From contig NC_134832.1 in the NCBI RefSeq assembly GCF_004210375.1, positions 152,145,592 through 152,209,591 on the forward strand: DNA of 64,000 bases. Reading direction: 5' to 3'. Source of the DNA: Tachypleus tridentatus. Lineage: Eukaryota; Arthropoda; Merostomata; Xiphosura; Limulidae. The notes beneath the pieces are model-generated. The model was not told the DNA's origin and did not search any database. It worked only from the letters and a program-made list of their open reading frames with translations. Below, one piece after another: positions 47,287-59,200 of this stretch (within the stretch, counting starts at the first letter, position 1; every line of letters starts with the position of its first letter). Both the position numbers and the translations under genes were made by a program.

Positions 47287-50200
47287 CTTCAACAGATACA
47301 GAGATTATGAGAATATTAATTAAAATTAATTAATTATTCAGTCAGTAATAATTGTTTGAGCCAAGTCTTGAGGAAAAAAAAGTTTGAAGTCTTCCGAAAA
47401 TAGTCCAATCACATTTAAGCATTTATTAACGTATTAGAACTAAAGTGTGTTGAAAACGAATGTTAAATATTGTAATAGAACTAGGATTCTGTATGTGGAA
47501 GGACTTGATATTTTTCCCGTAATACAAATTACACACTTTCTCAAACAGTTTCTGGTTTGGACCATTTCTTTCTGCATTAATTTCGTAATATCTTATTTTG
47601 ATCCAAATTCAATGATATAAAGAAATGTTATGATCACGCGATAGTGTGTACATAAGTTACCCTTAATAAATTGACCAACAACTACTTATAAATGTGATGC
47701 AAGTTATTTTATCTACAGAACGTTAGCCTATCTGGTACTTATTTAAAAGGTCTACTGTTCCAGTCATACGTCCACTTTGGCACTGCCCTCGGAAGTATTT
47801 TTACATTAAACAGTTTTCATTATAGTTGTAAACCATTGTTGGTCAGTTTACTATTGTATTGTACTAACGTATATTAATTATCGATATATTTTGTAAAATA
47901 AACGGTAGTGAGGAAGTCCAAGTAATGTTTGATAATTTAAGACTGTATTTGGCTTCGATTTCTCATGTATAAAGTATTGATATCTAAGAAAGTTGCGATA
48001 TTTATTAATTAAAATTGATGGATAATTAAAATACACATTCATTCAGGATTCGATTTCATCAGTGGGATTACCACAGATAGCTCTTTGTATGGTTTTGTCT
48101 TACACGATAGAGAATTGTTAAGGTACGATATCACTTAAAATAACTGTAAATATTATTTCGAGTACAATAGAGGCCTTACTTTATATTTTTCAAAGTTGGA
48201 AGAACTGAAATCCAAAACTGTTCCGTCAGGTGAGGAATTCCCGATAACATCAGGCCTTTCAAGAATGTTCCCTGAAGTTTAATAAACCTTAAAAGTGTCT
48301 CTTCTGAAATATTTTCATTTCTGTCTAAGTCCAAGGCTATGAGGTTTTTGGTGTTTCCCTTTTCCACGAACTCTTTCAAAACCTGCAATAAATACTGTCA
48401 GTTTTTATGTCTTCTAAGGACCATAAAGGCTAACTTTACCAAATTTCTAAGTTCACTTACATCACAATTCTATTATCACTTTCCCTTTATAAGCTTGATA
48501 TTGAATGAAAACACCAGTGACTTGGTGAAAAAACCCCAGCAATTATAGATTTAACGAAAAAATTACAACTGGATTGTATGGAAGTATCGAATAAGTTGTA
48601 AAATGTGTTTTTGTTGTTTTCTACAAATTACTTAAAGGTAAATTGTCTTTAAAAATTGCAATTCTAACTGCGTTCACACACACTTAATTGTAGTTTGTTG
48701 TTTGAACAAAGATAAAACAGATGGCCACTTGGGGTTCTCATTAAACTCGTAGAGGATATGAGTTGTAGCAAATGAACCTACACAAGAACAGAAATGTAGT
48801 TAGTGAACCTACACAGGATCTGAGTTGTAGTAAATGAACCTACACAGGAACTGAAATGTAGTTAGTGAACCTACACAGGATCTGAGTTGTAGCAAATCAA
48901 CCTACACAGGAACTGAAATGTAGTTAGTGAACCCACACAGGATCTGAGTTGTAACTAATGAACCTACACAGGAACTGAAATGTAGTTAGTGAACCTACAC
49001 AGGATCTGAGTTGTAGCAAATGAACCTACACAGGAACTGAAATGTAGCTAGTGAACCTACACAGGATCTGAGTTGTAGCAAATGAACCTACACAGGAACT
49101 GAAATGTAGTTAGTGAACCCACACAGGTTCTGAGTTGTAACTAATGAACCTACACAGGATCTCAGCTGTAGCTAATGAACCTACACAGGAACTGAAATGT
49201 AGTTAGTGAACCTACACAGGATCTGAGTTGTAACTAATGAACCTACGCAGGATCTCAGCTGTAGCTAATGAACCTACACAGGAACTGAAATGTAGTTAGT
49301 GAACCTACACAGGATCTGAGTTGTAGCAAATGAACCTACACAGGAACTGAAATGTAGCTAGTGAACCTACACAGGATCTGAGTTGTAACTAATGAACCTA
49401 CACAGGATCTCAGCTGTAGCTAATGAATCTACACAGGATCTGAGTTGTAGCAAATGAACCTACACAGGAACTGAAATGTAGCTAGTGAACCAACACAGGA
49501 TCTGAGTTGTAGCAAATGAACCTACACAGGAACTGAAATGTAGTTAGTGAACCAACACAGGATCTGAGTTGTAGCAAATGAACCTACACAGGAACTGAAA
49601 TGTAGCTAGTGAACCAACACAGGATCTGAGTTGTAGCAAATGAACCTACACAGGAACTGAAATGTAGCTAGTGAACCAACACAGGATCTGAGTTGTAGCA
49701 AATGAACCTACACAGGAACTGAAATGTAGTTAGTGAACCAACACAGGATCTTAGTTGTAACTAATGAACCTACACAGGATCTGAGCTGTAGCTAATGAAC
49801 CTACACAGGAACTGAAATGTAGCTAGTGAACTTACACAGGAACTGAAATGTAGCTAGTGAACCTACACAGGATCTGAGCTGTAGCTAATGAACCTACACA
49901 GGATCTGAGCTGTAACTAATGAACCTACACAGGATCTCAGCTGTAACTAATGAACCTACACGGGAACTGAAATGTAGTTAGTGAACTTAGGATCTGAGTT
50001 GTAGGTAATTCTGTACTGCTCATAAATAGCTCTGAAATATGACTGAAACTTTCTTTGAAATTTGAGTGACCGATTCTTTGTGGTTGCTGACAGTTTACTT
50101 ACACATCTACCATTTTTCTGATTTTTTTTTACAACTCCTAGACTAATTACGTATACATCACGTTACATCCAACGTTGTTTGACAGTCACTTACACATCCA

Positions 50201-53200
50201 ATATTTAACCATAATGTTCATTCTAACTTCTTTCAGTCAAGCTTGCTACTTGTAATTTGTCTCCTACACCTGTGGATATTTTTAATGATCTACTTATGGC
50301 CAGGTGGTTAAGGCACTCGACTCATAATCCGAGAGTCGCGGGTTCGAATTCCCGTCACACCAAACATGCTCGCTTTTTCAGCCGTAAGAAGGTTATCATG
50401 TGACGGCCAATTGGTAAAAGAGTAGCCCAAGAGTTGGCGGTGGGTGGTGATGAGTAGCTGTCTTCCCTCTAGTCTTACACTGCAAAATTAGGGACGGCTA
50501 GCGCAGATAGCCCTCGTGTAGCTTTGTGCGAAATTCAAAACAAACAAACAAACATCTACTTATTGAATTACATTATCATAATCTTTATTTCATCATAATG
50601 CCTAAGATTATTCAAGTGTCCAACTGAATTTAGCGTTATCTGTTATTCCATCTTTATTTCAGGTGACTTATAATAACAAACATGTGAGTTGTAATAATAA
50701 CGGAGTTGTTGCGTCATTTCCTTTTTAGCCTCTCTTGTCGATAACAGACAAGGTTATTCAATGGTTTTAGATTTGAGAAATAGCTGATCGTACTTCCTAA
50801 ACAGAAACGTGAAGCCTATTTAAGGTTTCATTATAAATGTATGTGCTATCCTCCGTATTTCCGGATCATCTGTAGTTTTTTAAATATACGCAGGTCTATA
50901 CACAGAATATTTTAAACGGGGGTTCCAAGTTATGAGATCAAATGTCAAAACATATTGTACAAACACGTCAGTATGCGTGTTCCTCCAGAAAATGTGTAAA
51001 AAAAAAAACGGGTGCTATAAGATGAAATCTGGAAGAAATTGTGCCTGAAATATAGCTTAAACAATTGTATGTCTGTTCACACAGCTTCCACGAACATCAA
51101 ACAACATTGAAAACTCAACAAAAATTTGTAGGCACGTTTTACTTGTTCAATATATTAATTTAAAACTGTGCTGGTGTTTGCTTATTATTGAAATTTTCGA
51201 ATCCCGGTCGCACGAAACATGCTCGTCCTTTCAGCCGTAGGGGCGTTATAATGTTACGGTCAATCCCACTATTCGTTGGTAAAAAAGTAGCCCAAGAGTT
51301 GGCGGTGGGTGGTGATGACTAGCTGCCTTCCTTCTAGTCTTACACTGCTAAATTAGGGACGGCTAGCGCAGATAGTCCTCGAGTAGCTTTGTGCGAAATT
51401 CAAAACAAAATAAATTATTGAAATTTATCGCCAACAAATCACAGACACCTACTATGAAAAATCGTATTTATAAACACCGACAGTTGCAATACGGCTTCGG
51501 TTTCCAGTTACATAGTGTCAGCAGAAACCATTGCATGCGACTATTTTAAGCTACAAAATTCTAATCCTTCATCAAAAGAACGTAGACTTTGTAGAAAACG
51601 TTAGGTATCACAAGAAGCTGTTCTTGAATTATATTATCATAATATTTTAAATTATGATTTATAAGGGCTCTGCTAAACTTCTGCGCGAGTGCGTGGTACG
51701 TTATTTTAACAAACAAACACCGTATCATATAAATTCCAGTTGTTTCTGCTGATCATAAAAGTTACCTGGTCTGTAAAAGCGTCCAACTGACCAGCACTCA
51801 GATACCGTAGTCCTGAGATTCGTGTCAAGAGGTAGATGAGGCTCTCTCTGGACAGTTGGGTCGCCGTGATGTCCAGCTCTTGAATGTTAGTGTTCTCCCA
51901 CTCTACTGCCATCACGTGTTCGTTCTGTAAGGCTGAGTGGACCAAAATTAAGGTTAGCCATCAAGAAACACTGTTATTGAAGTATTTATATTTTACTGTT
52001 AACTTATACCTTAAAAGTAATCGTTAAAATGTATACAATATTAATATCACTACAACTGAACGAGAGTTTCTTAACAACATTCATTTATTTTTTCCCAAAT
52101 TAACATAATCCAGAGTTAAACTTGTTATTTAATGTTCATTCATCTGTAATTTTCAGTCATCACGAACCTTCTTATTAAGAGTACTTTAATGTCTAAAATA
52201 TCATTTTAATAATAACCCTATTAGAGGCACTATTTTAATATCTAAGATATCATTTTAATAATAACCCTATTAGAGACACTATTTTAACATCTAAGATATC
52301 ATTTTAATAATAATCCTATTAGAGACACTATTTTAACGTATAGAAATTAATTTTAATAATAACCCAATTAGAGACACTATTTTAATGTATAGAAAATAAA
52401 TTTAATAATAACCCTCTTAGAAACAGTATTTTAATGTCTAGAATATCATTTTAATAATAACCCTCTTAGAAACAGTATTTTAATGTCTAGAATATCATTT
52501 TAATAATAACCCTCTTAGAAACAGTATTTTAATGTCTAGAATATCATTTTAATAATAACCCTCTTAGAAACAGTATTTTAATGTCTAGAATATTATTTTA
52601 CTAATGACCCTCTTAGAATCAGTATTTTAATGTCTAGAATATCATTTTAATAATAACCCTCTTAGAAACAGTATTTTAATGTTTAGAATATCATTTTAAT
52701 AATAACCCTCTTAGAAACAGTATTTTAATGTTTAGAATATCATTTTAATAATAACCTTCTTAAGCACAGTATTTTAATGTTTAGAATATCATTTTAATAA
52801 TAACACTCTTAGAAACAGTATTTTAATGTTTAGAATATCATTTTAATAATAACCCTCTTAGAAACAGTATTTTAATATTTAGAATATCATTTTAATAATA
52901 ACCCTCTTAGAAACAGTATTTTAATATTTAGAATATCATTTCAATAATAACACTCTTAGAAACAGTATTTTAATGTTTAGAATATCATTTTAATAATAAC
53001 CTTCTTAGGCACAGCATTTTAATGTTTAGAATATCATTTTAATAATAACCCTCTTAGAAACAGTATTTTAATGTTTAGAATATCATTTTAATAATAACCT
53101 TCTTAGAAACAGTATTTTAATGTTTAGAATATCATTTTAATAATAACCCTCATAGAAACAGTATTTTAATGTCTAGAATATCATTTTACTAATGACCCTC

Positions 53201-56200
53201 TTAGAATCAGTATTTTAATGTCCAGAATATCATTTTAATAATAACCCTCTTAGAAACAGTATTTTAATGTTTAAAATATCATTTTAATAATAACCTTCTT
53301 AGAAACAGTATTTTAATGTTTAGAATATCATTTTAATAATAACCCTCTTAGAAACAGTATTTTAATGTTTAGAATATCATTTTAATAATAACCCTCTTAG
53401 AAACAGTATTTTAATGTTTAGAATATCATTTTAATAATAACCCTCTTAGAACCAGTATTTTAATGTTTAGAATATCATTTTAATAATAACCTTCTTAGGC
53501 ACAGTATTTTAATGTTTAGAATATCATTTTAATAATAACCCTCTTAGACACAATATTTTAATGTTTAGAATATCATTTTAATAATAGCTCTCTTAGAAAC
53601 AGTATTTTAATGTTTAGAATATCATTTTAATAATAATCTTCTTAGAAACAGTATTTTTAATGTTTAGAATATCATTTTAATAATAACTCTCTCAGAAACA
53701 GTATTTTAATGTTTAGAATATCATTTTAATAATAACACTCTTAGAAACAGTATTTTAATGTTCAGAATATCATTTTAATAATAACCCTCTTAGAAACAGT
53801 ATTTTAATATTTAGAATATCATTTTAATAATAACTCTCTTAGAAACAGTATTTTAATGTTTAGAATATCATTTCAATAATAACCCTCTTAGAAACAGTAT
53901 TTTAATGTTTAGAATATCATTTTAATAATAACTCTCTTAGACACAGTATTTTAATGTTTAGAATATCATTTTACTAACAACCCTCTTAGAAACAGTATTT
54001 TAATGTTTAGAATATCATTTTAATAATAACCTTCTTAGAAACAGTATTTTTAATGTTTAGAATATCATTTTAATAATAACCCTCTTAGACACAGTATTTT
54101 AATGTTTAGAATATCATTTTAATAATAACCCTCTTAGACACAGTATTTTAATGTTTAGAATATCATTTTAATAATAACCCTCATAGAAACAGTATTTTAA
54201 TGTCTAGAATATCATTTTAATAATAACCCTCTTAGAAACAGTATTTTAATGTTTAGAATATCATTTTAATAATAACCCTCTTAGAAACAGTATTTTAATG
54301 TTTAGAATATCATTTTAATAATAACCCTCTTAGAAACAGTATTTTAATATTTAGAATATCATTTTAATAATAACTCTCTTAGAAACAGTATTTTAATGTT
54401 TAGAATATCATTTCAATAATAACCCTCTTAGAAACAGTATTTTAATGTTTAGAATATCATTTTAATAATAACCTTCTTAGGCACAGCATTTTAATGTTTA
54501 GAATATCATTTTAATAATAACTCTCTTAGACACAGTATTTTAATGTTTAGAATATCATTTTACTAACAACCCTCTTAGAAACAGTATTTTAATGTTTAGA
54601 ATATCATTTTAATAATAACCTTCTTAGAAACAGTATTTTTAATGTTTAGAATATCATTTTAATAATAACCCTCTTAGACACAGTATTTTAATGTTTAGAA
54701 TATCATTTTAATAATAACCCTCTTAGACACAGTATTTTAATGTTTAGAATATCATTTTAATAATAACCCTCATAGAAACAGTATTTTAATGTCTAGAATA
54801 TCATTTTACTAATAACCCTCTTAGAAACAGTATTTTAATGTTTAGAATATCATTTTAATAATAACCCTCTTAGAAACAGTATTTTAATGTTTAGAATATC
54901 ATTTTAATAATAACCCTCTTAGAACCAGTATTTTAATGTTTAGAATATCATTTTAATAATAACCTTCTTAGGCACAGTATTTTAATGTTTAGAATATCAT
55001 TTTAATAATAACCCTCTTAGACACAATATTTTAATGTTTAGAATATCATTTTAATTATAGCTCTCTTAGAAACAGTATTTTAATGTTTAGAATATCATTT
55101 TAATAATAATCTTCTTAGAAACAGTATTTTTAATGTTTAGAATATCATTTTAATAATAACTCTCTTAGAAACAGTATTTTAATGTTTAGAATATCATTTT
55201 AATAATAACACTCTTAGAAACAGTATTTTAATGTTCAGAATATCATTTTATTAATAACCCTCTTTGAAACAGTATTTTAATATTTAGAATATCATTTTAA
55301 TTATAACTCTCTTAGAAACAGTATTTTAATGTTTAGAATATCATTTCAATAATAACCCTCTTAGAAACAGTATTTTAATGTTTAGAATATCATTTTAATA
55401 ATAACCCTCTTAGAAACAGTATTTTAATGTTTAGAATATCATTTTAATAATAAACTTCTTAGAAACAGTATTTTAATGTTTAGAATATCATTTTAATAAT
55501 AAACTTCTTAGAAACAGTATTTTTAATGTTTAGAATATCATTTTAATAATAACCCTCTTAGACACAGTATTTTAATGTTTAGAATATCATTTTAATAATA
55601 ACCCTCATAGAAACAGTATTTTAATGTTTAGAATATCATTTTAATAATAACCCTCTTAGACACAATATTTTAATGTTTAGAATATCATTTTAATAATAGC
55701 TCTCCTAGAAACAGTATTTTAATGTTTAGAATATCATTTTAATAATAATCTTCTTAGAAACAGTATTTTTAATGTTTAGAATATCATTTTAATAATAACT
55801 CTCTTAGAAACAGTATTTTAATGTTTAGAATATCATTTTAATAATAACACTCTTAGAAACAGTATTTTAATGTTCAGAATATCATTTTATTAATAACCCT
55901 CTTAGAAACAGTATTTTAATATTTAGAATATCATTTTAATAATAACTCTCTTAGAAACAGTATTTTAATGTTTAGAATATCATTTCAATAATAACCCTCT
56001 TAGAAACAGTATTTTTATGTTTAGAATATCATTTTAATAATAACCCTCTTAGAAACAGTATTTTAATGTTTAGAATATCATTTTAATAATAAACTTCTTA
56101 GAAACAGTATTTTTAATGTTTAGAATATCATTTTAATAATAACCCTCTTAGAAACAGTATTTTAATGTTTAGAATATCATTTTAATAATAAACTTCTTAG

Positions 56201-59200
56201 AAACAGTATTTTTAATGTTTAGAATATCATTTTAATAATAACCCTCTTAGACACAGTATTTTAATGTTTAGAATATCATTTTAATAATAACCCTCATAGA
56301 AACAGTATTTTAATGTTTAGAATATCATTTTAATAATAACCCTCTTAGACACAATATTTTAATGTTTAGAATATCATTTTAATAATAGCTCTCTTAGAAA
56401 CAGTATTTTAATGTTTAGAATATCATTTTAATAATAATCTTCTTAGAAACAGTATTTTTAATGTTTAGAATATCATTTTAATAATAACTCTCTTAGAAAC
56501 AGTATTTTAATGTTTAGAATATCATTTTAATAATAACACTCTTAGAAACAGTATTTTAATGTTCAGAATATCATTTTATTAATAACCCTCTTAGAAACAG
56601 TATTTTAATATTTAGAATATCATTTTAATAATAACTCTCTTAGAAACAGTATTTTAATGTTTAGAATATCATTTCAATAATAACCCTCTTAGAAACAGTA
56701 TTTTAATGTTTAGAATATCATTTTAATAATAACCTTCTTAGGCACAGCATTTTAATGTTTAGAATATCATTTTAATAATAACCCTCTTAGACACAGTATT
56801 TTAATGTTTAGAATATCATTTTAATAATAACCCTCTTAGAAACAGTATTTTAATGTTTAGAATATCATTTTAATAATAAACTTCTTAGAAACAGTATTTT
56901 TAATGTTTAGAATATCATTTTAATAATAACCCTCTTAGACACAGTATTTTAATGTTTAGAATATCATTTTAATAATAACCCTCATAGAAACAGTATTTTA
57001 ATGTTTAGAATATCATTTTAATAATAACCTTCTTAGAAACAGTATTTTAATGTTTAGAATATCATTTCAATAATAACCCTCTTAGAAACAGTATTTTAAT
57101 GTTTAGAATATCATTTTAATAATAACCTTCTTAGGCACAGCATTTTAATGTTTAGAATATCATTTTAATAATAACCCTCTTAGACACAGTATTTTAATGT
57201 TTAGAATATCATTTTAATAATAACCCTCTTAGACACAATATTTTAATGTTTAGAATATCATTTTAATTATAGCTCTCTTAGAAACAGTATTTTAATGTTT
57301 AGAATATCATTTTAATAATAATCTTCTTAGAAACAGTATTTTTAATGTTTAGAATATCATTTTAATAATAACTCTCTTAGAAACAGTATTTTAATGTTTA
57401 GAATATCATTTTAATAATAACACTCTTAGAAACAGTATTTTAATGTTCAGAATATCATTTTATTAATAACCCTCTTAGAAACAGTATTTTAATATTTAGA
57501 ATATCATTTTAATAATAACTCTCTTAGAAACAGTATTTTAATGTTTAGAATATCATTTCAATAATAACCCTCTTAGAAACAGTATTTTAATGTTTAGAAT
57601 ATCATTTTAATAATAACCCTCTTAGAAACAGTATTTTAATGTTTAGAATATCATTTTAATAATAAACTTCTTAGAAACAGTATTTTTAATGTTTAGAATA
57701 TCATTTTAATAATAACCCTCTTAGACACAGTATTTTAATGTTTAGAATATCATTCTAATAATAACCCTCTTAGAAACAGTATTTTAATGTTTAGAATATC
57801 ATTTTAATAATAAACTTCTTAGAAACAGTATTTTTAATGTTTAGAATATCATTTTAATAATAACCCTCTTAGACACAGTATTTTAATGTTTAGAATATCA
57901 TTTTAATAATAACCCTCATAGAAACAGTATTTTAATGTTTAGAATATCATTTTAATAATAACCCTCTTAGACACAATATTTTAATGTTTAGAATATCATT
58001 TTAATAATAACACTCTTAGAAACAGTATTTTAATGTTCAGAATATCATTTTATTAATAACCCTCTTAGAAACAGTATTTTAATATTTAGAATATCATTTT
58101 AATAATAATTCTCTTAGAAACAGTATTTTAATGTTTAGAATATCATTTCAATAATAACCCTCTTAGAAACAGTATTTTAATGTTTAGAATATCATTTTAA
58201 TAATAACCCTCTTAGAAACAGTATTTTAATGTTTAGAATATCATTTTAATAATAAACTTCTTAGAAACAGTATTTTTAATGTTTAGAATATCATTTTAAT
58301 AATAACCCTCTTAGAAACAGTATTTTAATGTTTAGAATATCATTTTAATAATAAACTTCTTAGAAACAGTATTTTTAATGTTTAGAATATCATTTTAATA
58401 ATAACCCTCTTAGACACAGTATTTTAATGTTTAGAATATCATTTTAATAATAACCCTCATAGAAACAGTATTTTAATGTTTATAATATCATTTTAATAAT
58501 AACCCTCTTAGACACAATATTTTAATGTTTAGAATATCATTTTAATAATAGCTCTCTTAGAAACAGTATTTTAATGTTTAGAATATCATTTTAATAATAA
58601 CTCTCTTAGAAACAGTATTTTAATGTTTAGAATATCATTTTAATAATAACACTCTTAGAAACAGTATTTTAATGTTCAGAATATCATTTTATTAATAACC
58701 CTCTTAGAAACAGTATTTTAATATTTAGAATATCATTTTAATAATAACTCTCTTAGAAACAGTATTTTAATGTTTAGAATATCATTTCAATAATAACCCT
58801 CTTAGAAACAGTATTTTAATGTTTAGAATATCATTTTAATAATAACCTTCTTAGGCACAGCATTTTAATGTTTAGAATATCATTTTAATAATAACCCTCT
58901 TAGACACAGTATTTTAATGTTTAGAATATCATTTTAATAATAACCCTCTTAGAAACAGTATTTTAATGTTTAGAATATCATTTTAATAATAAACTTCTTA
59001 GAAACAGTATTTTTAATGTTTAGAATATCATTTTAATAATAACCCTCTTAGACACAGTATTTTAATGTTTAGAATATCATTTTAATAATAACCCTCATAG
59101 AAACAGTATTTTAATGTTTAGAATATCATTTTAATAATAACCTTCTTAGAAACAGTATTTTTAATGTTTAGAAAATCATTTTAATGACAATAGCCGACTT

